NCBI GenBank assembly: GCA_036873755.1 | Contig: JAVTVY010039344.1 | Span: 1-64,000 of the forward strand | DNA: 64,000 nt | From: Hanleya hanleyi | Lineage: Eukaryota; Mollusca; Polyplacophora; Lepidopleurida; Hanleyidae | Direction of reading: 5' to 3' | Shown here: in pieces, positions 1 to 11,347 of the stretch | How the letters are laid out: each line of letters starts with the position of its first letter | How positions within the stretch are numbered: the first letter of the stretch is position 1 | Program-made: the position numbers and the translations under genes | The notes under the pieces: generated by a model | What the model was told of the DNA's origin: nothing | Seen by the model: only the letters and a program-made list of their open reading frames with translations | The model's database searches: none

Positions 1-437
1 GGGGACAGTTATATGAATACACACCTTCATACTGGGGACATACCTCCAACCGGGGACGTCCAAGGTGTAACAAAGACTGGGAAACTTTCGCTGCCCGTTT
101 TATGATCTTGTATACAACACCATGGTAAAAAAATAAATAACGTATATGACCCGATTTTGACTGAAGAAAACTACGGGTGCGTTTGAAATTGAAAACGGGT
201 GTTTGCCTGGGTGTCATCACTTTGCCGGTATGTTTCATGTGTCCCCACTTGTGGCGTGAAAATACGGGTTTGGCTATTTCAGGTGCTGTGCAAATTTGAA
301 CTGAAATGAACGTGTCGTGGAAATCGCGAGGCTGCCCACAAGACAAACCAGCAACAGGTTTCTTGAATAGCCAAAAAATAAAGAAGTCCCCACTTGTATG
401 GTTGTGTACGGATGTCCCCACCATGTACATTTCGTCA
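1..437. other. non-coding left edge
   Basis: There is no gene. Short motifs recur: GGGGAC three times in the first 60 bases, and GTCCCCACTTGT at about 241 and 387. The open frames here are too short and featureless to support. Confidence 0.6.
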
Positions 438-680
438 ACATGTGTGTGTGTGTGCGTGCGTGCATGTGCGTGTGTGTTTATGCGTGTATGTGTGTGGGTG
501 TGTGTGTGTGCCTGTGTGTGTATGCGTGCTTGTGCGTGTGTTTATGCCTGTATGTGTGCGTGCGTGTGTGAGTGCGTCTGTATGCGTGTGTGTGTGTGTG
601 TATGCGTGCGTGTGTGTGTGTGCGTGTGTGTGTGTATGCATGTGTGCGTGTGCGTCTGTGTGTATGTGTGTGTGTCGCCG
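438..680. repeat. (TG)n microsatellite, interrupted
   Basis: About 240 bp of TG repeats broken by TGCG, TATG and CCTG variants. It borders the left arm of the giant inverted repeat. A CA-rich tract (about 3845-3930) borders the right arm. Cys/Val-rich and His/Thr-rich open frames across it are artefacts of the repeat. Confidence 0.95.
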
Positions 681-1241
681 TATGCAGGCGCACGCTCCTG
701 TGGTGCACCCTGTACCCTATAGCCTACCATCTGTGACGTCGTCAGTACGAGTAGTACCCAAAGTGGGAATTTTGTGGCAGTGAAGGAAGGTATTTGATGT
801 AGAGATGGACCACTATTGGTCCGAATGAACCGTGTGGGGTATCAGTGTGAAGATCTCGTGGGTCAGACTGGCTTGTTTTCTTTCGAACTCGTGCCAATCG
901 GCGCATGGGCAGTTGGCCAGTGGTGTTTTTCCAGTCGTTTCTCCGTCTTCCATCCGGATAGTGGTCCGAATGGACCGTGTGGGGTATCAGTGTGAAGCTC
1001 TCGTGGGTCAGACTGGCTTGTTTTCATTGAACGTCGCACCAATCTGCGCATGTGCAGTTGGCCAGTGGGGTTTTCTCGTCGTTCCTTCGTCTTCCATCCG
1101 GCTACTGTGATTTTACATCCGGGTCCTCGTCTTAAGACAGGTGGCTTCCATGCACAGAACACATGTACTCTGCGCATGTCCATGTATTCTGTGCATACCC
1201 AGTCACATGATGAGGGACACATGTTCATTCCTATGTACATA

Positions 1242-1482
1242 CACCACCACCAACACCACACACACCACCACCACACACCACACACCACCACCACCACACA
1301 CCACACACCACCACCACCACCACCACACACCACTACCTCCACCACCACCATCACCACCACCACCAACACACACCACTTCCTCCACCACCACCACTACCAC
1401 CACCACCACACACCACCGCCACCACACACCAGCACCACCACCACACACCAACGCCACCACACACAACCACCACCACCACCAT
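1242..1482. repeat. (CAC)n-rich microsatellite, left arm
   Basis: About 240 bp of CAC/CACACC repeats. Its inverted counterpart (GTG)n sits at 3066-3300 in the other arm of the palindrome. Long Thr/His/Pro open frames over it are low-complexity artefacts. Confidence 0.95.
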
Positions 1483-2437
1483 CGAGCGTTGACGGGCGTC
1501 AACGCCCGGTGGAGCGCAGAGCTCGGAAGTGACGTCATCGTTTTACATCCGCCTCCTCATCTTACATCCAGGTTTTTCCATGTTTAATGTCACGTTTTTT
1601 CCATGTTTACTGTCAGAGCTCGAAAGTGAAGTCATCGCATGCATGCGCGCGTAGCTGTGGTGTACACTACGGGTATAGGATACACAAGGGATGCCCCGCT
1701 GTATGGGAGTGGGTTGCTGCTGCTGCTCTGTCAGATATGGACTCGGTGGATGATGTCGGAGTATATGACGTTGCGGTGATCCCTCGCCGTGTAACAGGTG
1801 GGTCGTCAGTCGGCGATCTTCGGGGGTATGGGCTTTTAAATCTACGAACAGGTAGCCGTACGGACGACTTGTTGCCCCTCATCTTAGATCCGGGTTTTTT
1901 CATATTTACTGACACGTGACCGCAACCGAAAGTTGTCACAAGACGGGTGGCGCCCCAACGCCCGGTGGTGGTATCCCAAGTGGGGTGGAGCTCCGAGCAC
2001 TTCGAGCTCGGAGCTCTAGGAGCTGTTGGAGCTCGGAGCTCGGAGATCGGAGCTCCTGAGCTCTTGGAGTGACGTGACCGGAACCGGAAGTTGTCACAAG
2101 ACAGGTGGCGCCCCTCGGAGCTCTTGCATATACACACGATATGCATCACACACACACACATACCTGGTGAACTCGCACCCTGGTGTACCCTATGCCCTAC
2201 GGGCTATAGGGTACAGGGTGCACCAGGAAGGGCGCCACCTGTCCTGTGACAACTTGCGGTTCCGGTCACGTGACAGTAAACATGGGAAAACCTGGATGTA
2301 AGATGAGGATCCGGATGTAAAACGATGACGTCACTTCCGAGCTCTGAGCTCCACACGCTTTGAGCTCCAAGAGCTCCGACCCAAGAGCTCTGCCACACGG
2401 AAGCTCCCACCACCACCACCGGGCGTTGACGCCCGCT

Positions 2438-2535
2438 CCGGAGCTCCGAGCTCCAAGAGCTCCAACAGCTCCAAGAGCTCCAACAGCTCCAAGAGCTCCA
2501 ACAGCTCCAAGAGCTCCGGAGCATCGAGCTCCGAG
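2438..2535. repeat. GAGCTC-rich 18-bp minisatellite
   Basis: AGCTCCAAGAGCTCCAAC is repeated about four times, flanked by more GAGCTC/GGAGCTC words. A shorter, less regular counterpart lies in the other arm (about 1987-2070). GAGCTC is itself a palindrome, so the array has dyads at every unit. Confidence 0.9.
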
Positions 2536-3065
2536 CTCCACCCCACGGGAGCTGCCACCACCACCGGGCGTTGGGGCGCCACCTGTCTTGTGAGAACTTC
2601 CGGTTCCGGTCACGTGTTAGTAAACATGGAAAAACTCGGATCTAAGATGAGGGGCAACAAGTTGTCCGTACGGCTACCTGTTCGTAGATTTAAAAGCCCA
2701 TACCCCCGAAGATCGCCGGCTGACGACCCACCTATTACCCGGCGAGGCATCACCGCAACGTCATATACATCGACACCATCCACCTAGGCCACATCTTGCA
2801 GGGCAGCAGCAGCAACCCACCCCCATACGGCGGGGCATCCCTGGTGTACCCTATACCCATAGGGAACACCACAGGCACACGCGCTTGCATGCTATGACGT
2901 TACTTCCGAGCTCTAACAGTGAACATGGAAAAACGTGACAGTAAACATGGAAAAACCCGGATGTATGATGAGGACGCGGATGTAAAACGATGGCTCCAAG
3001 AGCTTTGATCCAAGAGTTCTGCCACACGGGAGCTCCCACCACCATCGGGCATTGACGCTCGTCAA

Positions 3066-3300
3066 CGCCCGGTCGTGGTGGTGGTGGTGTGTTGTGGTGG
3101 CGGTGGCGTGTGGTGGTGGTGGTGGTGTGTGGTGGCGGTGGTGTGTGGTGGTGGTGGTGTTACTGGTGGTGGTAGAGGTAGTGGTGTGTGGTGGTGGTGG
3201 TGGTGGTGATGGTGGTGGTGAAGGTAGTGGTGTGTGGTGGTGGTGGTGTGTGGTGTGTGGTGGTGGTGGTGAGTGGTGGTGGTGATGTTGGTGGTAGTGT
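3066..3300. repeat. (GTG)n-rich microsatellite, right arm
   Basis: The inverted counterpart of the CAC tract at 1242-1482. The tracts have similar lengths in both arms. Confidence 0.95.
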
Positions 3301-3689
3301 CTGTACATAGGAATGAACATGTGTCCCTCATCATGTGCCTGGATATGCACAGAATACATGGACATACGCAGAGTGCATGTATTGTGTGCATGACGAGGAC
3401 CCGGATGTAAAACCACAGTAGCCGGATGGAAGACGAAGGAAGGACGGGGAAACCCCACTGGCTAACTGCACATGCGCGGATTGGCGCGACTTCCATTTAA
3501 AACAAGCCAGTCTGACCCACGAGAGCTTCACACTGATACCCCACACCGTCCATTCGGACCACTATCCGGATGGAAGAATGAGGAGCGACGGGAAAAATCC
3601 ACTGGCCAACTGCGCGTGCACCGATTGGCGCGAGTTCCAAAGAAAACAAGCCAGTCTGACCCACGAGGGCTTCACACTGATACCCCACA

Positions 3690-5130
3690 CGGTCCATTCG
3701 GACCAATAGTGGTCCATCTCTACACCAAATACCCTCCTTCACTGCCAGAAAATGCCCACTTTGGCTACTACTCGTACTGATGACGTCACAGATGGTAGGC
3801 TATAGGGTACAGGGTGCACCACAGGAGCGTGTGCCTGCACACGGCGAAACACACACACATACACACAGACGCATACGCACACGCAAACACGCATACACAC
3901 ATACACACGCACGCACACACACACATACGTGCATACACTAATTGCGCATTGCGTCGCAAGGACAACAGGGTTCGAAATGCACTTTTATATTACTAATCCA
4001 TCGTTCACTGCCCCAAAATGCCCACTTTTGCTACTACTCGAACCGATGACGTCATAGATGACGTAAACATACCTCAAATCGTGGTCTCCATCACGGGAAC
4101 TACAAGATGACACCCCACGCGACGCATTCGGACCAAGGATGGTCCCTCTCTACACCAAATACTTCGCCACTACTCTTACTGATGACGTCACCAATGACGT
4201 CACAGATGCTGTGGACATCCGCCAATGTACACCCTGAGGGCTACAAAATGGCACCTCTCACGACGCATTCGGACCAATAGTAGTCCATCTCTACCCCAAA
4301 CACACCCCCACGCACCCCCCAAAATGCCCACTTTCGCTACTACTCCTACTGATGACGTCACCAATGACGTTACCGATGACGTGAATATCCCTCATATCGG
4401 GGTCTATACCACGAAAACTACAAGATGACACCTCCCACGACACATTAGGACCAATAGTGGTCCATCTCTACACCAAATACCTTCCTGCACCGCCCCAAAA
4501 TGCCCACTTTCGCTACTACTCCTACTGAACATCCCTCAAATCGGAGGCTGCACCCCGAGAGCTACAAAATCACACCCCACAGGACGCATTCGGACCACGG
4601 ATGGTCCATTTCTACCCCAACCACCTTCTCTCACACCTCCAGAATACTCACTTTGGCTAATACTCCTACTGATGACGTCACCGATGACGTCACAGATGCT
4701 GTGGACATCCCCCAAATCGGGATGTACACCCCGAGGGCTACAAAATGACACCTCCCACGACACATTTGGACCAAGGATGGTCCCTCTCCACCCCAAATAC
4801 CTTCCTTCACTGCCCCCAAAATGCTCACTTTCGCTACTACTACTGATGACGTCACAGATGACGTGAACATCCCTCAAATCGGGGTCTACACCCCGAGAGC
4901 TACGAAATAACACCTCCCAGGACGCATCCGGACCAATGATGGTCCCTGTCTACCCCAAACACATATCCACGCACCCCCAAAATGACCACTATACTTACTA
5001 CACCCAACTGCGCATGCGCAGATTGACGCGACTTGCACTGAAAAAGACGCCATTCTGACTCTACTCCACACAAGCTTCACTTTGACACCTCCCACGACCC
5101 ATTTGGACCCATAGTGGTCGATCAACCCAT
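3690..5130. repeat. tandem repeat, 143-177 bp units rich in TGACGTCA-like sites
   Basis: At least seven copies of a unit begin near 3693, 4124, 4267, 4444, 4588, 4763, 4926 and (partial) 5098. Each opens with a dyad like GGACCAATAGTGGTCC, then 'CTCTACCCCAAA', 'CAAAATGCCCACTTTCGC' and one to three GATGACGTCA words. Spacings alternate between about 143 and 175 bp, which suggests a two-unit higher-order repeat. The same unit starts the outer ends of the giant palindrome, so the two structures share an origin. No coding sense. Confidence 0.85.
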
Positions 5131-5217
5131 AGTAAAACCCACAAAAAAAATTACCACCTCCCCCCTCATACCCCATACAGACATTTCCCCGTATATAGTA
5201 AAATACAGGCCCCTAGT

Positions 5218-5406
5218 GTAAAGTCCGTGTTCCGCATTTTTTTCCGGAGAAACTTTATATACACCCACCCTACCTCTGTCACCCCGATAAGCCCGGGGAC
5301 CGATATTAGCCCATTGGAATATATTCGATAGGAGTATATTCTAGGGTAAAGTCCGTGTTCCATATTTTATATCTGGAGAACTTTTACATGCACCCACCCT
5401 GCCTTT
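5218..5406. repeat. 60-bp direct repeat, two copies
   Basis: A block starting TAAAGTCCGTGTTCC and ending in CACCCACCCT occurs at 5218-5277 and again at about 5347-5406 with several substitutions. Confidence 0.85.
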
Positions 5407-7080
5407 AGAGGGCAGCACCATCGATGCCAAAGGGGAATCCCCTTTTTTTTCTTTTTTTTTTTGCGGAGATATACCGGACAAAAAACACTCGACCCTCGGG
5501 TCGCACGGATGCTAGACTCGTCCTAATAACATCGTCCAAGATCTATAGATTATGCTTATTACTATAAGTCTTCCTTATCATGGTTTCAGGTATTTTTTTC
5601 GAGCCTCCCCGCTCCAAGGTCACATCCGATCGAGTCAGGAGCTCTCTTGTGTTGGAGGTAGTTTTTGGTCTCTTGAGGAAACAACGCCACCTGTCGGAAC
5701 TCCCCGTCATCTCCCCAAGAGTTACCTCCCTGGAAAATGTTACTTTAGCCGTGTTTTATATACTACTAACATTTCATGCCGAAATCCAAAATTTCCTGTA
5801 CGGCGAATTTCGGCATGATCAAGGTCATTAAATATATTATATTATTGGAACAATGACTGGAACTTTAACTGATAACAGGTACCATGCAGAACGGTATAAA
5901 GAAACATTCAATATTACATAAGATAATAATCCCAAGCAATATGTTTTGGCAAGGTATCCACCACATAGCGCATAAATTATCTCCCGCGTGACTGTCTGAT
6001 CAGAAACAATTTAAGTGAATGAACATCATTAAAGGCCTCAGAACGTAAAAATCGAAGTCACTTTCTCTTATTTCTGTAAGGTAAAATTAGATCATATTTC
6101 TGTCGATGACAGAAGGTCTTATTTGATAGAATTTACGAATCCTAAAGCTCCCTGCAGATGCTGGTACTTCACAGACTTCAAGGTTGCGATGACACACTCG
6201 TGGAGTGAGGTGTTTACAACAACAACAAACGAGTAACCGAATACTAACCGGTCAGTACAAACGGTTGATCGGTTACAAAATCACGCTAACCGTTTCAGCA
6301 CTACTGAAACAAAAATTTGGGTGCATAGTAATTTTCCGTCGTTCACTACTCGGTTACTTTTTCGGCCTTAATAGATCACAGAAAATGGCCAGGTACACGT
6401 TACTTATTGTTTAGAAAGTACAGGTGGGTTAATATCTGTGTATGCAATATATTTGGCGACAAGTATGATATACCAATCTATTTCTCATACCATGGTATAT
6501 ACAAATATGATACCTATTTGGACGAACAGCGTGAATTAATGAATTTAATAACAGAAACAAAACATATAGACGTTGTCAGCAGAAGTCAATAAAGGAGAAA
6601 CCCAAAGTACTGAAATATAATTCTAAAAAAGCTACGATCTCCCTGGTGCAATGTACATTATGTTAGATGTGAAAATCAGATGGGAAGTATTATTTCAAAT
6701 ATTAATTTTTTATACACCTTAGTGATGAAGCGGCAAATATTTGAAAGTCAATGTAATAGAAATGAGTCTCTTCTTGGCGAAATGTGGACCATGTGACTGA
6801 AAATATATCAAATAATTTAGGGCTAAAAGAACAAAACCTATTTCACGATGGCAGTAAAATGTAGCATTGCTTTGTCATATCTTAAATATTACATACTTCT
6901 ATTACATGAAATTGTTACATGTAGTCGTTAGTGGAATATTGATGTTGCCTATTGAGTTGCGTCCCTGTACTTTATTGATACTGCAAACTATAGTGTATCA
7001 TCCGTAACTCACCCGGTGTCTTTTGAATCTTGTTTGGATATTAGTTCTTAACATTAATCATCTTAGGAAGATGTTTTTGT
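5407..7080. other. AT-rich sequence, nothing recognised
   Basis: It contains poly-T (5442-5461), a stretch of moderate complexity at 5550-5830 with two overlapping open frames of about 85 codons but no known domain, and a weak inverted repeat around CGAGTAACCGA (about 6229) and CTCGGTTAC (about 6349). I see no gene or named repeat. Confidence 0.5.
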
Positions 7081-7170
7081 CATTTAGAAAGTGATCGTAT
7101 AACAATACTTTTTCATTATATTGGAATTACACTATCTTAGTATTGCACAGATTCTGGTACAGAAAATTGG

Positions 7171-7270
7171 TCGAGCCCGAGCGGGATTTGAACCAGCGAC
7201 CCCCAGAGTAAGGCACCTAATCGCCAGCACTACATGTTGGCGACCTAAACCACTCGGCCAACGGGCCTCC
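7171..7270 (-). repeat. tRNA-derived SINE-like module, copy 1
   Basis: On the minus strand it contains a type-2 tRNA A box (TGGCCGAGTGG) and a B box (GGTTCAAATCC) about 50 bp apart, the spacing of Ser/Leu-type tRNAs with a long variable arm. The 7-bp acceptor ends (GGCCCGT and TCGGGCT) still pair at five or six positions. The flanks (GAAAGTGATCGTATAAC on one side, 'gaccggtagccttgaaagcg' on the other) recur around the other copies, so this is a dispersed repeat rather than a lone tRNA gene. Confidence 0.7.
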
Positions 7271-7401
7271 CACAGAATAGGAGATAGCAGACCGGTAGCC
7301 TTGAAAGCGAACATACATACCGCTCTGATGGTCGTAATGACACAGCTCCCAAAGTCGAATATCTTCCTACAAATATCGGACTGCTACCTCCTATTCTGTG
7401 G

Positions 7402-7495
7402 GAGGCCCGTTGGCCGAGTGGTTTAGGTCGCCAACAGATAGTGCTGGAGCTTAGGTGCCTTACTCTAGGGGTCGCTGGTTCGAATCCGGCTCGGA
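7402..7495 (+). repeat. tRNA-derived SINE-like module, copy 2
   Basis: The same module as copy 1 on the plus strand, with A box TGGCCGAGTGG and B box GGTTCGAATCC. It faces copy 1, and the surrounding 7090-7160 and 7500-7570 sequences form an inverted repeat, so the two copies make a larger palindromic unit. Confidence 0.7.
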
Positions 7496-7633
7496 ACTCT
7501 GCACCAGAATCTATGCTATACTAAGATAGTGTAATCCCAAAATAATGAAAAAATATTGCAATACGATCTTCCTATGTGTGACCATCAGAGGGGTACTGTA
7601 GGTTCGCTTTCAAGGCTACCTCCTATTCTGTGG

Positions 7634-7718
7634 GAGGCCCGTTGGCCGAGTGGTTTAAGTCGCTGGCGATTAGGTGCCTTTCGCTGAGGGTCGCTGGTTC
7701 GAATTCCGCTCGGGACTC
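7634..7718 (+). repeat. tRNA-derived SINE-like module, copy 3 (shorter)
   Basis: The same A box and B box; about 20 bp of the anticodon region is missing compared with copies 1 and 2. It is preceded by the shared 'cctattctgtgggaggcccg' leader. Confidence 0.65.
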
Positions 7719-7724
7719 GGCCAA

Positions 7725-8640
7725 CATATTTATCTTATTAATTGTCCTGACCTGTATTATGATGTATATGTAGCTTCAACTGATTGAAGGGCTTCTCGCC
7801 CACATGGGGGTACAAATTTACGAGAACATATTTATTGCAAATTTCTCTAACCATCCAATTGAAAAAAACACAAGATCACTCTTCATAGAGGTATTAAGTG
7901 CTTCCCTGGTAGCAAGGTTTGAAATTCTGTGTGCAACCCGTCTCACCAAATTAAAGCTTACAGACTTTCCCATTGCGACTGTGCCGGTGGAGACATCCCA
8001 CTTTCGCAATTAAATTAATATCGTATCTGCGTGGTTGGGCAATAGTTCCAAACCCTGCATGGTGATAATCCCTTCGTAAGCCAATCACGCACTCTGCGTC
8101 TGAAATCGAAGTCTGTATCGCATATATAACACAAACATGAATTTAATTGCCAACGCAGAATTACTTTTCCCCTCGACCCCCATGAAAATAGGTGTGTTCC
8201 TATGGGCTATCGAGTTTAAATAAAGATTATTATTGTTATCATTATTATTATTATTACTTGACTGGCGCAGCTAGATGAGAAATCCTGTATGTAACCGGAT
8301 ACAACAAATTCGAGACATATCGCCTCTGTGCTAATGTCTGTCCATTTTAATTACTCGTCTACTTAAGAGCTAGTTAACCCCGCAACAATTTTCTTTTTTG
8401 CAGCGTGTATAACAAACTGAAGTCTACAAAATAATTACCATTTCTCTGTGATATCGATAATATATCACGCTTGAACTAACTTTTTCATTCTCTCCATATA
8501 AAACACCAGTACAGTTGTTTATGTGCCGGGCCTCAACTTCATAGAGAGACGTAATAATATATTCATGCTCACTGGCACAAAGGTCATTGAAGCCGAATAC
8601 AGTAATAACAGGCGGTCCGTGAGAGTGTCGCTTATATCCC
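7725..8640. other. AT-rich spacer, nothing recognised
   Basis: Contains a short (ATT)n-type run at about 8226-8255 and no supportable gene. Confidence 0.5.
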
Positions 8641-8644
8641 ATGC

Positions 8645-10492
8645 CCAGTGAAATTGCCAAATGATAAGCCGCGCACACCTCTGGTTGGTGTTCGGCAAGG
8701 GGATAATTTAAGCCCGACATTGTTTAAGTTGTTTATACATGACCTTACCTCTACTTTTGATCACACGTGTGATCCTGTTACATTATTGACAAGTCAGCTG
8801 AATTGTCTTCTATATGCTGATGATCTTGTTTTATTATCTGAAAGCTCGGAAGGGTTGCAACGTTGTGCGGACAAAGTCCTAACCTATTGTCAAAGGTAGG
8901 GCTCAGATATTAATAGAGACAAAAGTAAAGTGTTAGTTTTTACAAAGTCTGGAAGAACAGTCAAGACCGATATTTTATATGATGGAGTGTCACTTGATCA
9001 AGTTAAGACATATAACTATCTAGGTATAATTTTTACACAGTCTGGGTCATTTACCCTTGCACAAGAAAACTTGTACAAAAAAGGCTTAAAGGCATTTTTT
9101 CATCTGTCCAAATGTTTTGGTCCTGCTATTCCTGATGTTACAACCTGCCTTCATGTTTTTGATCATACCATAAAGCCCATTTTACTGTATGGCTCTGAAA
9201 TGTGGGGTTGTTTTAATACTCCAAAATGTGCGGCTAAGGGCTTAGATTACCTATTTACCTCGTGTGAAAATAACTATGCTGATAAATTACACATGCAGTT
9301 CTGTAAGTATGTTTTAGGTGTCCATTCTAAAACCACAAATGCTGCAGTTCGAGGTGATACTGGCAGATTTCCATTATCTTTTGAAGTTATTGTGTCTATG
9401 CTAAAATTTTGGATTAGGATTCATGAATTAGATGACTCCAGTCTAGTCAGTGAGGCATATAAATTGTCTGAACTATTTTACTATGAAGGCAACGCATCTT
9501 GGTTAACCTATATGGAGGATTTACTTAATGTGTTGGATTTGTCATACTTGTCTCCTAGATTGTCATCCTTATCAGCTAATGTGCTCTCTAAGAAACTGTA
9601 TACATGTCTGATTAATAAGTACAAAAAGAAATGGTCCAAAGACATTGGCTCTATGCAAGTGGACTCTGGAGCTCTCCAAGATAGGGTACAGTTCCACACT
9701 GATAACAAAGGTATTAAACTTAGGACATATCAGTTGTTTAAGGGTCGGTTTCACGCAGAGCCTTATCTACTTAATGTTAAGAGCAGAGATTTAAGATGCT
9801 GTATTAGTAAATTTAGACTTAGTGCTCACCAACTCAATATTGAAACTGGCCGGCACAGGAAAATACCAATTGATAAGAGGGTATGTGGAAAGTGTGATTT
9901 AAATATAATTGAAGATGAGATTCATTTCTTGTTGGAATGTCCCAAATATAATTCCAATAGGTTGGAGCTATTATCCTTGATTAATAAGACAAACTCCAAT
10001 TTTAAGTCTCTATTACCTCATAACCAATTCATCTGGTTATTAAGTTGCGAGGAACCTGTTATATGCAGGGCTCTTGGTGTATATCTATCTGGTACTCAGG
10101 CGGCCAGAAGCTGTTCATAGTCTTTTAACAGTAATAAGAGTCAATGGATTTGAGATACTCCTACTACTTTAACAGACGGTACTATTCAAGTATTACCTCT
10201 AAAGTATGCCACCGTTATGACCTCAAATCTTCATAAAAATGAGATAATTGTCTTATTTGTCAATTGGTAATTGGCTCTTGAGTCAATTTTAGTGATTGCT
10301 CCATATTATTAATTCATTGTCATTTTCTCTTGATTATGGGAGTTTCTTGAGATTGCTTTTTAGTAAAGCCATTATTAATTGACTTCGTTCATCATCAATC
10401 AAATGAATCAAATGTATATTGTGTGATTGTTTGCCTTGTACTGGGCGCTATGATTAGCAAATAAAATACCTTGAACCTTGAACCTTGAACCT
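8645..10492 (+). mobile_element. 5'-truncated non-LTR retrotransposon (LINE)
   Basis: This is the 3' part of a LINE. The coding region starts abruptly inside the reverse transcriptase and runs to a stop at 10118-10120. It is followed by about 340 bp of 3' UTR, an AATAAA (about 10460) and a tail of three CCTTGAA heptamers (10469-10489). 5' truncation and a short-tandem-repeat tail are typical of target-primed insertion. No target duplication was seen. The clade is not resolved by eye. Confidence 0.85.
8648..10120 (+). pseudogene. LINE reverse transcriptase C-terminal half with one in-frame stop
   Basis: One reading frame spans both parts (8648-8899 and 8930-10120). Visible reverse transcriptase motifs are GVRQGDNLSPTLFKLFI and the catalytic LLYADDLVLLSES, followed by INRDKSKVLVF, a YNYLGIIF block, and the thumb and connection region. 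A C-terminal zinc-binding segment, CGKC...EDEIHFLLECPKY, lies about residue 320-345 of the second part. The single interruption is a TAG (8897-8899) where related proteins usually have the Trp of the YCxxWG motif, suggesting one base change. The endonuclease domain is absent because of the 5' truncation. Otherwise the frame is intact, so the copy is young. Confidence 0.85.
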
Positions 10493-11347
10493 CTGTGACC
10501 GTACACGGTATTGTTGGCCTTTGTACTATAGGCGAGCGGTCAGGGCACCTCCAGAGACGATTTTATGCACCCACCCTACACACACATGGATTATACATCA
10601 TTTTTAAGCTGATGGTCTCTGCTTTTCAAATCTACCTGCAGTACTGTCAAAATGTGGTGCCGTTGCCATGGAAACGAGGTCTAAATAGGTCGTGTTAGAT
10701 TTGCCATTTTCGTCACTAATGGAACACTTTGTAATACGGATAATATAGATTCCTGAATGCAAGTGTTTAAATGACGAAACAAGCACGAAACTTGGCATGG
10801 ATATTCTAAGTAGGACGCATTTCCATGAAATATTGTTAGTCAACTGAAATCCAAGATGGCGGCTATTTTCCAAGATGGCCGCCATTTGACCCTAGTAATA
10901 CCTTATTTAGCCAGAGAAAGTGATGAAATTTTGCGATTTGATTCATTTTTGTGTTCATTTATATGTTTCTGTCCAGGGGAAAAATGATTCTGGTATCTAC
11001 AAGTACTCTCAGCGATACGTTCTATAATTTCTGCACTGGTGATGTAAATGTAAAAGCGTTGCGCCATGGTGTGACTAATTCGAGTTTGCATTGTGTTATC
11101 AGTGATTACAGTTTTCGTATTAGCGATCCTCTTCTGCTGAGATTATGTCTCAGTTACTCGTCAGCATGTCTATATAATGTCCTTTACTCAAAGATTCTTG
11201 CCATAATTTAATGAATGAAGATGTCTAAGCTCCGAGATAGCCCTCACAATGAAATGTCTTGCGACCTAATCCACACCACTTGGTCGCCATTTCGTTATTT
11301 CAACTATTTCAACACTACAGATCAATATACAAAGTATATATATATGG
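10493..11347. other. non-coding; paired CAAGATGGC motifs
   Basis: At 10848-10888 there are two YY1-like CCAAGATGGC words (CCAAGATGGCGGC and CCAAGATGGCCGCC). Nothing else can be supported. Confidence 0.45.

Larger units (their letters stand above)
681..3845. repeat. giant imperfect inverted repeat (palindrome), arms of about 1.5 kb
   Basis: Bases 681-2260 read again, inverted, as about 2265-3845. Paired landmarks are GTGGTGCACCCTGTACC (about 693) with its complement ending near 3823; the 'gggcttttaaatctacg' block (about 1830) with about 2690; and the CAC-repeat (1242-1482) with the GTG-repeat (3066-3300). Paired coordinates sum to about 4517-4530, so the arms are nearly colinear with few net indels. 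Identity is clearly high but not perfect, roughly 85-90% by eye. The arms contain repeated GAGCTC, GGAAGTGACGTCA and GTCACGTGACC motifs and no convincing gene. It is probably a foldback-type element or an inverted satellite duplication; no target duplication could be fixed. Confidence 0.85.

Noticed and set aside
306..1590. Several open frames of 60-170 codons rich in Cys/Val or Thr/His/Pro on both strands
   Set aside because: They follow the (TG)n and (CAC)n microsatellites and are mirrored in the other arm of the palindrome; low-complexity artefacts.
2026..2613. Overlapping Ser/Leu/Ala-rich open frames on both strands
   Set aside because: Produced by the 18-bp GAGCTC minisatellite, which is open in several frames; no domain.
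7171..7718. Functional tRNA-Ser/Leu genes
   Set aside because: A and B boxes are present, but the anticodon arm is irregular, copies differ by deletions and all share repeat flanks; tRNA-derived repeats fit better.
8424..8720. 98-codon minus-strand frame overlapping the LINE start
   Set aside because: It is antisense to the LINE coding region in part and has no recognisable domain.
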